Positions 7,724-15,585 of a DNA stretch of 30,852 bases are shown in pieces. Source of the stretch: a virus; the IMG/VR virus record IMGVR_UViG_3300009610_000064, positions 1-30,852 of that record; one strand, 5' to 3'. Under the pieces are notes generated by a model. That model was not told the origin of the DNA, ran no database searches, and saw nothing but the letters and a program-made list of their open reading frames with translations. The first letter of the stretch is position 1. Every line of letters starts with the position of its first letter. The position numbers were made by a program, and so were the translations under genes.

Positions 7724-9348
7724 ATGCGGATTGTATCTCCTTCGAAGAAGCCGCCATACTCGCGGACGCCTAGTGTCTGCTCCGCGTATTCGGCCATCGT
7801 GATGGTGTGAGGAACTTGCGATCCGAGATCCACGTAGCGTTGACGCGCCTCCAAGAGCAGCTTCATTACGGACGCATGCTTCACCGAGTGGATGAAGACC
7901 ACGCCGCGCGCTACCTCGTTCGCCATCGCTTGATCGCCGGGAAACTCGCCCTTCTCTAGATACGGATGGCGATAGTCGTGACCGAGTGACTGTGTCTCCG
8001 GGAAGCCGTCGTGCCGCCATGCTGGGAAGGACGCGCCGTCATTGTAGTTACGATGCCCGAGTCCCGACTCGCATGTCAGCGCTACCATGTACCAGTCGAT
8101 GTACGGCGTGATGGGATGCGCGCTCACGAAGTCGATCTGAAGCATACGCTCGATCGAGTTACGATGCAGGAAGTACGGCGGATGCATACCGATCTTCGGA
8201 TACGGCGATGCATGAGGACGCCACTCTGTCACCTCGTTGCTGAACACCACTCCCCGAGCCGCATCCTCGTAGACGTAGCGAGGGATGATCGGGGCGATGC
8301 AGAACGAGTCGGCGTCATTGAGTAGGAAGTACTCTTGAGGATACTCAAGCAAGAGTTGAAGATGTGCGCGCTGTCGATCCAACGAAGTCTGCCCGAAGTA
8401 CGCGGCTTTGCCAGCCTGTCGGCACTCGACGTTCTTCATGCGCAGATTCACGGGCTTGTCAGTCGGTGAAAGTACCACGACCTTCGCGCCGTGATGCTTG
8501 TAGAGCGGCATGTGTTGCTTCACGAGATCTTTGTCTCCCGCGTAGCAGTGGACAGCGATCAGCGTATTCTCTCGAATCAACTTCTCATGATCGCGCGCCT
8601 GTTGTCGCAATGTCACCGACTGAGTGTACCAATCTGGCATCGGAGTCGGCACGAATGACTTCTCTCTGTCCATCACCATCTGAAGACGTGTTGCGCGTTC
8701 GTCACGCTTCTTGACCTCTGGGATGTCCCAGAACACGCGGCGCATGTTCTCCAAGCCACCCAGCTTGTCGCGCGTGTGAATCGCTTCTTGATATGTCCCG
8801 TCCATCTGTTGGAACTGATCGTGTGAGATCAGTACATCCTCAATGAAGGCGACGCGCCCGATGGTGGCCGCGATAGACCAGATCCACTCGTCGGAGAACC
8901 AGCCTTGTAGATGTGACGGGACGAATCCGGCCGCCTCGATCCACTGACGGGATACGAATGGCAACAGCGGACGCGGATCGTGGCCGGTCCGTGTATACGC
9001 CATGAGAACGCGATCCGGTACGCGCTCGAATGCCGCGCGAACAGATTCGTCCCAACCTTGCGTGATGAAGGTAACGTCGTCGCCGCACATCATCGCGATG
9101 TCGCCGTCGCCTGCTTCCCACGCCTCGGTCCAGAGACCGGCCATGCGAACCTGACCCTTGTAGAGTGGTCGGAGTCCGGTGATGTACTTCACACGCGGCA
9201 ACTCCGGATACGGCTGCTTGTCGTCCGCGTCTCGGCGCGCTATGATCTCAATGTCCTGTGGTCTATCAGCCTTCTGTAGTGCAGAGGCTACCATCTCAGA
9301 GAACCGACCGGCACGTCCACGCGTTGGAACACAGAGTGTGATTTTCAC
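7720..9348 (-). CDS. Two-domain glycosyltransferase
   Basis: A 542-residue protein with GTG start (GTGA overlap with fcl). Residues 1-235 form a GT-A type domain: MKITLCVPTRGRAGRF is the usual first strand of family-2-like enzymes and MMCGDDVTF (residues 86-94) carries the metal-binding acidic pair. Residues about 262-542 form a second GT-A-like domain with VHCYAGD, VVVLSPTDKP and LLNDADSFC (DxD at 345-347). This second half is clearly homologous to the whole 256-residue protein at 12225-12995, including GMHPPYFLHR versus LNPPYFMSR and the shared end FFEGDTIR. The enzyme could add two different sugars in sequence. Substrates cannot be read from the sequence. It closes the glycan cassette and abuts the head closure gene. 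Confidence 0.82.
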   Translation of the reverse strand: MKITLCVPTRGRAGRFSEMVASALQKADRPQDIEIIARRDADDKQPYPELPRVKYITGLRPLYKGQVRMAGLWTEAWEAGDGDIAMMCGDDVTFITQGWDESVRAAFERVPDRVLMAYTRTGHDPRPLLPFVSRQWIEAAGFVPSHLQGWFSDEWIWSIAATIGRVAFIEDVLISHDQFQQMDGTYQEAIHTRDKLGGLENMRRVFWDIPEVKKRDERATRLQMVMDREKSFVPTPMPDWYTQSVTLRQQARDHEKLIRENTLIAVHCYAGDKDLVKQHMPLYKHHGAKVVVLSPTDKPVNLRMKNVECRQAGKAAYFGQTSLDRQRAHLQLLLEYPQEYFLLNDADSFCIAPIIPRYVYEDAARGVVFSNEVTEWRPHASPYPKIGMHPPYFLHRNSIERMLQIDFVSAHPITPYIDWYMVALTCESGLGHRNYNDGASFPAWRHDGFPETQSLGHDYRHPYLEKGEFPGDQAMANEVARGVVFIHSVKHASVMKLLLEARQRYVDLGSQVPHTITMAEYAEQTLGVREYGGFFEGDTIRI

Positions 9349-10253
9349 ATCTCACCGCCGCTGATCTGCCAGTTGATCGTTCGATCCAAACCGTCCTTCA
9401 AGGACACGGCTGCATACCATCCAATCTTCTGTGACGCCTTCGTTGTGTCAAGACAGCGTCGGCGAGTGCCTTCAGGCTTCGTGATGTCCCAACGGATATC
9501 GCCCTCGTACTCCATCATCGCGGCGGTCGTGCGAGCCAGTCCGAAGATGGGAACCTCAATACCGCTTCCAAGATTCAGAGGCTCGTAGCCCTCGTAGTGA
9601 TCCAGCGCCAACGCGATACCCTCTGCCGCATCTTCCACGTAAAGGAAGTCACGAGAAGCATTGCCTGTACCCCACAGAGTGACTGCATCTTCGTTGTGTT
9701 GTGTCGCGTACAAGAACTTGCGAATAAGAGATGGAACCACATGAGTTGAGCGATCCTCCGGTCCATACAGATTCGACGGGATTACCATGATGGCGTTGAA
9801 ATCGTACTGCTCCTGATACGCCTGTCCTTGCGCCAGGACGAGCCGTTTCGCATCTGCGTACGATACCGTTTCAAACGCCGGTCGGCCGTTCCAGATGTCA
9901 ACTTCCTTCATCGGGATGCGCGCTTCCGCCGGATACATGCAAGCGGTCCCCGTCGTGAGAAACTTCTCGACGCCGGCTTTGCGAGCGGCTTCCATGAGTT
10001 CCAGACCCATGACCGCGTTCTCGTAGACGAAAATGCCAGGCCGTTCGTAGTTGTCGCCGATGCCGCCGACCCGAGCCGCCAGATGTACAACGGCGTCCGG
10101 ATGCTGATCGGCCATCAACGCCGCGCAATCCAGTCGCTTACGAAGATCATACTTGCCACTCGTTGCGGCGTAGACGTCGTGACCCTTTGCTTCGAGCGCT
10201 CGAACAGTGTAGCGTCCGAGGAATCCTTTGCCACCCGTAACGACGACTCTCAT
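9345..10253 (-). CDS. fcl: GDP-L-fucose synthase (epimerase/reductase)
   Basis: A 302-residue short-chain dehydrogenase of the extended type. TGGKGFLG (6-13) binds NADPH. The catalytic Tyr and Lys lie in SYADAKR (Y132, K136), and GTACMYP (102-108) supplies the conserved Cys next to the active-site Ser/Thr. AARVGGIGDNYERP matches the 'aAkvGGi..N...pa' signature of GDP-fucose synthases, and PSNLYGPED plus RDFLYVEDAA complete it. It converts GDP-4-keto-6-deoxymannose to GDP-L-fucose in the cytoplasm, following Gmd, whose gene it overlaps by four bases. AGGAG lies just upstream of the start. Function at family level is firm. Sequence alone cannot exclude an altered product sugar. Confidence 0.92.
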   Translation of the reverse strand: MRVVVTGGKGFLGRYTVRALEAKGHDVYAATSGKYDLRKRLDCAALMADQHPDAVVHLAARVGGIGDNYERPGIFVYENAVMGLELMEAARKAGVEKFLTTGTACMYPAEARIPMKEVDIWNGRPAFETVSYADAKRLVLAQGQAYQEQYDFNAIMVIPSNLYGPEDRSTHVVPSLIRKFLYATQHNEDAVTLWGTGNASRDFLYVEDAAEGIALALDHYEGYEPLNLGSGIEVPIFGLARTTAAMMEYEGDIRWDITKPEGTRRRCLDTTKASQKIGWYAAVSLKDGLDRTINWQISGGEM

Positions 10254-11200
10254 TTCTCCTCCAAGTCATGATCGACCATTCGCTCTACCAGTTCCACGAA
10301 GTGTACCGTTGGCTTCCAGCTAAGTTGCGCCTTCGCCTTGGATGCGTCGCCAAGTAGAACAGGTGGATCCTCTGGACGGAACAGCGATGCGTCGATTGTA
10401 ACGTACTCCCGCCAGTCCATTCCGGCGTGCTGAAATGCTACGTCGAGGAACGTTCGCACCGGATACGTTTCGCCGGTCGCTAGAACGTAGTCGTCAGGCT
10501 CTTTGTGCTTCACGATTGCAAGGATGCCTTCAACGAAGTCGGGCGCGTATCCCCAGTCGCGCTGAGCGCCGAGATTGCCCAGTTTCAACTTCTTGATCTT
10601 GCCATCCTTGATCGCGCGAATACCTAGTGTGATCTTGCGCGTTACGAACTCCACACCGCGCCGCTCGGACTCATGATTGAACAGGATACCGTTGGAGGCG
10701 TGCATGTTGTACGACTCACGATAGTTGCGAACGATGTGATGCGCGTAGACCTTCGCCGCCGCGTAAGGCGAGCCAGGCATGAATGAGGACTTCTCATCGC
10801 ATGGGATGGCTGGATTCATCCCGAACATCTCCGATGAGCCAGCCTGATAGAAGCGTGCGTCCGGCCGTATTTGCCGCACCGCTTCCAGTAGTCGCGTCAC
10901 TCCCAGTCCAGTAACGTTTCCGACGTATTCAGGGATGTCATAGGAGACGCGGACGTCAGACTGCGCGCCCAGATTGAAGACCATGTCTGGCTCGCTAAGT
11001 CGAACGGCATCGAACAGACTTGCTGAGTCGCTGAGGTCTGCCCAGTGCAGTGTCAGCCGATCGCGTAGATGCTCGATGCGTTGCAGATTGGGAAGGGATG
11101 CCCGACGGATGGTGCCGTGGACCTCCATCTTCTCACGTAGGAGCAGTTCGGCAAGATACGAGCCGTCCTGTCCGTTGATGCCAGTGATCAGTGCGCGCAT
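10250..11200 (-). CDS. gmd: GDP-mannose 4,6-dehydratase
   Basis: A 316-residue enzyme. The ATG at 11200 is chosen over an upstream TTG because AGGAG lies four bases before it and the protein then begins MRALITGINGQDGSYLAELL, the diagnostic N-terminus of GMD (TGxxGQDGxYL). Other family motifs are YQAGSSEMFG, SPYAAAKVYAH with the catalytic Tyr and Lys (about 146 and 150), and LFNHES followed by RRGVEFVTRKIT. It removes water from GDP-mannose to give GDP-4-keto-6-deoxymannose, using NADP. The next gene encodes the enzyme that completes GDP-L-fucose. GDP-mannose itself must come from the host, since no mannose pathway gene is seen. Confidence 0.93.
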   Translation of the reverse strand: MRALITGINGQDGSYLAELLLREKMEVHGTIRRASLPNLQRIEHLRDRLTLHWADLSDSASLFDAVRLSEPDMVFNLGAQSDVRVSYDIPEYVGNVTGLGVTRLLEAVRQIRPDARFYQAGSSEMFGMNPAIPCDEKSSFMPGSPYAAAKVYAHHIVRNYRESYNMHASNGILFNHESERRGVEFVTRKITLGIRAIKDGKIKKLKLGNLGAQRDWGYAPDFVEGILAIVKHKEPDDYVLATGETYPVRTFLDVAFQHAGMDWREYVTIDASLFRPEDPPVLLGDASKAKAQLSWKPTVHFVELVERMVDHDLEEK

Positions 11201-11218
11201 GCTCTCCTCCAAGTTGCG

Positions 11219-11389
11219 CTAGGACTTCTTGCGGCGCGGCGTTCTGAAGCCGCCATGTGTTTCCGCGTAAGCGTCTTCCTTCTGCTTCTTTGCTCGTTCT
11301 GCCATCGCAGCGGCCATCCAGAATCCCATGAAGCCTTGCGGGTTCTTTCGTAGCAAGCCGGGATGCTGTCTCTTACGTCTTACGCTCAT
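11219..11389 (-). CDS. Small basic protein, 56 residues, unknown
   Basis: A short frame between a glycosyltransferase and gmd. Its ATG overlaps the upstream stop by one base (TGATG) and its TAG stop sits 18 bases before the gmd ATG, so it fills the gap exactly. The product begins MSVRRKRQHPGLLRKNPQGF, has a short hydrophobic stretch MGFWMAAAMA, then AKKQKEDAYAE and ends PRRKKS. The basic ends and short nonpolar core suggest a nucleic-acid- or membrane-associated peptide, but I do not recognise it. Support is only the tight fit between neighbours; no strong SD is visible, so it would depend on translational coupling. Confidence 0.55.
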   Translation of the reverse strand: MSVRRKRQHPGLLRKNPQGFMGFWMAAAMAERAKKQKEDAYAETHGGFRTPRRKKS

Positions 11390-12228
11390 CATCCGAACAT
11401 CGTCTCTCTCGCAATAGGAGCGGTAACTAGAACCTCATCACGTTGAGGCATGACTACTAGATCCGCCGGATCAAGTGTAGGTGCGGCTCCGACCGGAACG
11501 GAAGCGCTCGGAAGCGGATGCTCCGAGCAGATAGCCGTCATGAGATCGGGTCTGCCTTGCGCTTGCGCGTACCGATTGTAGAGCGGGATGTTCTCCATGC
11601 CCGCGTCGTTCTTCCATACGCGAAAGCCGTCATCGTTCTTGGGCTGAGGATGATACAGCGCGAACGCTTCGCCCATTGAATACTCGTTGCGCCCCAACAG
11701 TGTCCAAGTCGCAAGTCCGAAGGACACGTCTTCTGAACCCCATCCCCGGAAGCGTGGATCCATACCTCCAACTCGCTCGAACGCGCGGCGCTGGATGCAG
11801 AGTACCATCGCGGCTGAAGCCGGCGACGGCCCTTCGCCTTCGCACGCCTTTCGCATCTCAGCCGTAACAGGATTCGGACCAGCCGGATCATGCTTCATCA
11901 CAGCTTGTGAGTCGCTCTTGCGAAGCCGATGCGCCTTCCACCACGGCACGACCAGATGCTCTTTGTGCGCCGCGATCATCAAGCCCTTCTCGATCACCTC
12001 GCGTTCCACCCACGAGTCGGCGTCGGCGATGACAAGCATGTCGCCCGAGGATTGCGCGTACGCGTCATTGACGGCAACACACTTCGAGAACGGTTCTCCG
12101 GTGTCAGTGCCGACACAGAGTTCAGCCTCCGGGAGAACAGCGCGCCAGCGCTTCTCGATCCATGCCCATGACTTGATACGCTGATCGCGTGGTCCATTCG
12201 CTCGGAAGGGCACTAGGAGTGAGATCAT
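11389..12228 (-). CDS. Glycosyltransferase, GT-A fold, GalNAc-transferase-like
   Basis: A 279-residue protein overlapping the gene before it by ATGA. VIADADSWV has the DxD metal site (residues 69-71). GGMDPRFRGWGSEDVSFGLA (about 154-173) is the signature of the C-terminal half of galactosyltransferase and polypeptide GalNAc-transferase-like domains (Glyco_transf_7C: GGfDerFrGWGgED). In animals such enzymes start O-glycans on Ser/Thr; phage versions are found near structural genes. The last 40 residues are Pro/Val-rich (SASVPVGAAPTLDPADLV) and look like a flexible tail. In this window the acceptor is likely a virion protein, an inference from its place in the structural operon; donor sugar is unknown. 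Confidence 0.82.
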   Translation of the reverse strand: MISLLVPFRANGPRDQRIKSWAWIEKRWRAVLPEAELCVGTDTGEPFSKCVAVNDAYAQSSGDMLVIADADSWVEREVIEKGLMIAAHKEHLVVPWWKAHRLRKSDSQAVMKHDPAGPNPVTAEMRKACEGEGPSPASAAMVLCIQRRAFERVGGMDPRFRGWGSEDVSFGLATWTLLGRNEYSMGEAFALYHPQPKNDDGFRVWKNDAGMENIPLYNRYAQAQGRPDLMTAICSEHPLPSASVPVGAAPTLDPADLVVMPQRDEVLVTAPIARETMFG

Positions 12229-12995
12229 ACGCGGATCGTGTCTCCCTCAAAGAAGCCGGTTTGTCCCTCAGCAAGAGCAGCGAGTCTTGTCTGCTCGGTC
12301 AGCCAGAAGTTGAATTCCATCGTGACGAGACTCATGTGTGACATATCCTTGACACCGTGGAACAGTCTAGCGCCGCGCCAGCGCGCCTGATTGACCAGAT
12401 CGCCAACACCTCGCGGCCACGTCGTAGCGCCATCGGGCATGTTCTCATACGGGATCTTGCATACGTTCATCACGAGATGCGAGTAGAAGCCGTCGATCGC
12501 CTGTCCCCAGTCGTGCGGTTTCAGATTGGCTTCCTCGGGGATCTCAAGATCCTTGCTAGCCTTCACGAGTTGCTTCAGAATCTTGCGGCTCATGAAGTAC
12601 GGCGGATTCAGATTCGGCTTGTCACTTTCCAGATGCTCGTTCTCGTGACAGAGAACGTTGCACCAGAACTTGTTCTCGTCTGAGTACAGATACGCGGGAA
12701 GCTCGTCTGTGATGCACATCGAGTCCGCATCGTTCAATAGGAACCAGTTCGCCTTCTCCTTGAGGGCGAGTTCCCAGTGTTTGACTTGTCTTGCGAGAGT
12801 GTGTTGTCCCTTCCAGCCCGCTTTGCCGCCCGAGCGGCTCTTGACTTCAGGATGCTGTATTCGCACTTGTGAATCGGCTGGCGACAGTACAAGCACCGGG
12901 CACTGATGGTGGAGGAACCACGGCAAGAAGGCGTTGACACGATGCGCGTCACCCTCATAGCAATGCACCACTACTAGCGTATCGGGATTCATCAC
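12225..12995 (-). CDS. Glycosyltransferase-like protein
   Basis: A 256-residue protein homologous to the C-terminal half of the two-domain enzyme at 7720-9348. Matching blocks are TLVVVHCYEGD, VLVLSPADS, WFLLNDADSMC (DxD at 89-91), NPPYFMSRKIL and the final FFEGDTIRV. Start is either GTG at 12995 (GTGA overlap with the methyltransferase) or the ATG three bases later; GGAAG lies upstream and suits both. Conserved DxD with a preceding hydrophobic strand supports a nucleotide-sugar-dependent transferase, but I cannot name a family number. Relationship to the second copy suggests duplication, after which one copy fused to another GT domain. Confidence 0.75.
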   Translation of the reverse strand: MMNPDTLVVVHCYEGDAHRVNAFLPWFLHHQCPVLVLSPADSQVRIQHPEVKSRSGGKAGWKGQHTLARQVKHWELALKEKANWFLLNDADSMCITDELPAYLYSDENKFWCNVLCHENEHLESDKPNLNPPYFMSRKILKQLVKASKDLEIPEEANLKPHDWGQAIDGFYSHLVMNVCKIPYENMPDGATTWPRGVGDLVNQARWRGARLFHGVKDMSHMSLVTMEFNFWLTEQTRLAALAEGQTGFFEGDTIRV

Positions 12996-13540
12996 TTACA
13001 CTTCCAGAGACCAAAGATGGATACCTCAAGGAACTCCTCCGGTTCAAAGTCGGCTTGCTCCAACATGTACTCAACGTCCTCGCGTCGCCACGTCCAGAGA
13101 TGTCCGTGTGAAACTAGTTCGGGTTCTTCCCAGACAGGCGTGGTCAGTAGAAGATTCTTGCAATGCTTACGAATGAGTCTAAGATCAGTGTCCGGATCGC
13201 GCAGATGTTCCAGCGTCTCCGAACAGACGTACAGATCCACGACGGGAAGCCGCGGAACTGTTTCTTGTAGTGTTCCAGTGAACTGATAGCTGTACTGAGC
13301 CCCAAGATCACCAAGATACGGAATCACTCCGTAGTGACTGGCGATCATCGGTGTGATACTAGATCCACCAGCGCTCATGTCGGCTATGGACGTGATGTCC
13401 TTGAACGTTGTTCCCATCCTAACAGTCGCGTCGTCGCGTTCCTGTTGAACGAATTTACTCCAGTCAACGCCCTGATAGTAGCCGCGAAGACCATCGTCGC
13501 CGCCATACTCGTCGAAGCGATGTGATCTGAACCGAGTCAA
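12992..13540 (-). CDS. SAM-dependent methyltransferase, class I
   Basis: A 182-residue protein, first gene of the glycan cassette. Start is TTG at 13540, with AGGAGG five bases upstream. SIADMSAGGSSI is a degenerate motif I, and DLYVCSETLEHLRDP is the class I post-II motif ('d.v.~.evLEHl.dP') seen in Methyltransf_11/23 proteins. Then follow LLLTTPVWE and HLWTWRREDVEYMLEQADF, the usual late segment (H.w.w...dv..ml...gF). It most probably methylates a sugar or lipid-like small acceptor. Context next to glycosyltransferases points to O-methylation of a glycan, an inference. It lies directly after the hairpin that follows the capsid gene. Confidence 0.78.
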   Translation of the reverse strand: MTRFRSHRFDEYGGDDGLRGYYQGVDWSKFVQQERDDATVRMGTTFKDITSIADMSAGGSSITPMIASHYGVIPYLGDLGAQYSYQFTGTLQETVPRLPVVDLYVCSETLEHLRDPDTDLRLIRKHCKNLLLTTPVWEEPELVSHGHLWTWRREDVEYMLEQADFEPEEFLEVSIFGLWKCK

Positions 13541-13559
13541 GAGTTCCTCCTAGGTAGGT

Positions 13560-13582
13560 GGAGGGCGGGTTGTCCGCCCTCC
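13560..13582 (-). terminator. Perfect 9 bp hairpin after the capsid gene
   Basis: GGAGGGCGG (13560-13568) pairs perfectly with CCGCCCTCC (13574-13582) around a five-base loop. It starts 14 bases after the capsid stop codon and ends just before the SD of the methyltransferase. No U-run follows, so it may act as a partial, tail-less terminator or as a 3' stabiliser of capsid mRNA. It separates the highly expressed capsid gene from the glycan cassette. Confidence 0.65.
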
Positions 13583-13596
13583 AGTCCGACCGTTTC

Positions 13597-14841
13597 TTAG
13601 ATGTTCACCTTCACGAATGCCTTCGGACGAAGGACCGTCAGACCCAGGCGCTCTTCAGCGCGCAGAGCCGTCAAGTTCTTGCGGAAGTAATCGCTGTGGC
13701 TGTTACTTGCCTCAACGCTCAGTCCACCCTTACGCCATAGCGTAGCGGCTTCGCGGAACGCCCCCACTACGGGGAAGCCGAGGATAGCCTCTCGGGTGAC
13801 AACGACGCTGACGCCCCACGGGTTACGTGAAGGAGCAGCGTACGGTCCACCTGAGAAATACTGACCGTCAACGGCCGTCTTCGTTGTAGCCATCTTCCAG
13901 AAGTCCACCGGGTGAACAAGGACGGCGTCGGGGTTCATTCCGGCGTCAACCTGAACCTTTAGGATTCCTGCGGCAATGGCATCGAACGTGTTGGTGCCAC
14001 CGAGCAGATCAGAAGCGTCTGCGGTGTTGATACCCGAGCCGAGCAACTTGTTCATCAAGTACGCTTCCTCTGCCTGCTTCACGAACACAGACAGACGCGA
14101 GTTGATGTAAGAGGCGATCTGCGGCTCGTCTTCGAGCATCTCGTCAGAGATGGGAAGGAAAGCAGCGATCTTCTCGATGCTCGTGCTCTTCTTGGTGAAG
14201 TCAACGAACACTGCGGGCTTTACTCCAGCCTCAGCGGTCGTTGGTGCAGCAGATGACTGACCAGAGTACGGAGCCTGACCGATCAACGTCTGCGTGGTGG
14301 TCTCCTCAAGATACACGATCGAGTTCTGCGTTGCAACGCCCTGACCAAACAGGCCAGCGATTGTCAACGGTTCCTCAACCGGAGTAACGAGAGGCGCAAC
14401 CTGCGGATTCAACGGCAAAGTGCCGCCTGCCGCAGTGATCGACTCAACCGACAGACCAGCGTCGGTCAACTTCATGCCCGAGCTAAACTCAACAGGACCA
14501 GAGGTCCAAGAGCCAGCAAGGCCACGAGCCTTGAGTCGTGCGTACCCGTCTGACTTGACGAACGCGTCACCGATTGACTTCGCAGGCTCGTCTACGATCG
14601 TAGGCTCGCCAGATGCAACTGCGGCGCTATCCTCAATAGCACGGACCAAACGCTCGTTGTCATCCTGCTCTGCAATCTTGGTGCGAAGATCGTTGGTCTC
14701 GTGGATCAGACCTTCAACCTTCATGCGCTCTTCAGGCGTAAAGGTACGATTCTCCGCCTCGACCGAACGAGTGGTCTCACGTGCTTGATCGACCAATCGC
14801 TTGACTTCGGCTTCGAGATACTCCTTAGCCGTTCTAGACAT
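13597..14841 (-). CDS. Major capsid protein, HK97 fold
   Basis: A 414-residue protein; ATG at 14841 (MSRTAKEYLEAEVKRL) is preferred over a longer frame because GAAGGG lies ten bases upstream. Residues 1-95 are a charged coiled-coil resembling the HK97 delta domain that serves as built-in scaffold and is removed by the prohead protease. From about 130 on it follows the Phage_capsid family: GGTLPLNPQVAPLVTPVEE, then IVYLEETTTQ, KSTSIEKIAAFLPISDEMLE (conserved 'k.~~i~~~i~iS~elleD'), the spine-helix region SYINSRLSVFVKQAEEAYL, LLGSG, then NPDAVLVHPVDFW and the late WGVSVVVTREAILG. Head gene order supports it fully. A structured leader lies upstream and a strong hairpin downstream. Confidence 0.95.
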   Translation of the reverse strand: MSRTAKEYLEAEVKRLVDQARETTRSVEAENRTFTPEERMKVEGLIHETNDLRTKIAEQDDNERLVRAIEDSAAVASGEPTIVDEPAKSIGDAFVKSDGYARLKARGLAGSWTSGPVEFSSGMKLTDAGLSVESITAAGGTLPLNPQVAPLVTPVEEPLTIAGLFGQGVATQNSIVYLEETTTQTLIGQAPYSGQSSAAPTTAEAGVKPAVFVDFTKKSTSIEKIAAFLPISDEMLEDEPQIASYINSRLSVFVKQAEEAYLMNKLLGSGINTADASDLLGGTNTFDAIAAGILKVQVDAGMNPDAVLVHPVDFWKMATTKTAVDGQYFSGGPYAAPSRNPWGVSVVVTREAILGFPVVGAFREAATLWRKGGLSVEASNSHSDYFRKNLTALRAEERLGLTVLRPKAFVKVNI

Positions 14842-14865
14842 TACAGTGTTACCCTTCTTTGCTAG

Positions 14866-14943
14866 AGGCGTCTCATGTTGCTCCCCGACGCCTGGGGTCA
14901 CGCATCCGATGGCTCTCCGTACCTTTCGGCCTAGGAGTCGGAC
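14866..14943 (-). promoter_or_regulatory. Structured leader of the capsid gene
   Basis: The 111-base gap before the capsid gene holds AGGCGTC / GACGCCT (14866-14872 and 14887-14893, perfect 7 bp). Further upstream in the transcript, TCCGA pairs with TCGGA around a small hairpin: CTCC/GGAG outer stem (14915-14918, 14934-14937) and a GCC-GAAA-GGU tetraloop hairpin at 14921-14930. The inner hairpin resembles the one in the portal leader at 26961-26990. No promoter could be assigned with confidence. Confidence 0.5.
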
Positions 14944-14952
14944 GTGTGAAAC

Positions 14953-15585
14953 TTAGTAGATGGCTGATGGACCGACCAGAGCAATGCGATAGCGATCCAA
15001 CGCGAACTGTTCGCCCTCGCCCAACTCGGCTGCCGTCGCAACTGTTGCAGCCGCTCCGGGATCCGAGAGTTGATACGAGTAGTCGCCGATGGTCTCAGCG
15101 ATGAGCAGACCTCCCGCCGAACCAGACTCAGCGAATCCAACGGCCTGATAGACACGACGCGCTGCGATCAACGCGACCAGACGGATGTCAGCGGGAACCG
15201 GAAATGACGTTGGCTCCTCGACGTCCCAGCCGTGAGTGTACTTGACTTCGATGTTGTCGTTGCCGAAGTCCCACCACGTTTGATCGGTCTTCGTTAGGAT
15301 TGCGTCGCGAGCGGTGTACTCAGTGGTCTCCAACGTTGTGCCGTCAACCTTGACGTACTCGATGCTGCGAACTGGACGTTGACGTAGTCGCATGACTCGC
15401 CGGCCTGTTCCGGAATGGATCTCCACGTCGTCCTCGACGAGATTGATGATCTGCCCGATGTATCCGCGCACTGATTCGCATGCGGCGTCGAGTGAGATGG
15501 CGACGATGAGGGCAGTTGGATTCACAAGCGTCTCGCCGAGCAGCGCTTCAAGATCGGTGGGACTAACGAACGGTGCGTAGCTCAA
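14953..15585 (-). CDS. Head-tail connector (gp6-like adaptor)
   Basis: A 210-residue protein starting at TTG 15585: AAGGAGG lies six bases upstream and the codon forms a TTGA overlap with the stop of the giant fibre gene. The frame extends 7 codons further upstream to another TTG, but that one has no SD. Residues 1-60 (SPTDLEALLGE, then ALIVAISLDAACESVRGYIGQ) are the helical part typical of HK97 gp6 / SPP1 gp15 connectors. Then come EIHSGTGRRVMRLRQRPV, RSIEYVKVDGTTL and VKYTHGWD with 'VPADIRLVALIAARRVYQ', a very common pattern in this family ('yt~Gy...P.dir.a~l~la~r~y'). It forms the ring under the portal. It lies before the capsid gene, whereas in HK97 it follows it. Confidence 0.88.
   Translation of the reverse strand: MSYAPFVSPTDLEALLGETLVNPTALIVAISLDAACESVRGYIGQIINLVEDDVEIHSGTGRRVMRLRQRPVRSIEYVKVDGTTLETTEYTARDAILTKTDQTWWDFGNDNIEVKYTHGWDVEEPTSFPVPADIRLVALIAARRVYQAVGFAESGSAGGLLIAETIGDYSYQLSDPGAAATVATAAELGEGEQFALDRYRIALVGPSAIY

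Noticed and set aside
7724-8020. N-terminal extension of the head closure reading frame
   Set aside because: The added residues are Arg/Ser-rich and come from reading the glycosyltransferase gene out of frame; the ATG at 7723 in an ATGA overlap is the better start.
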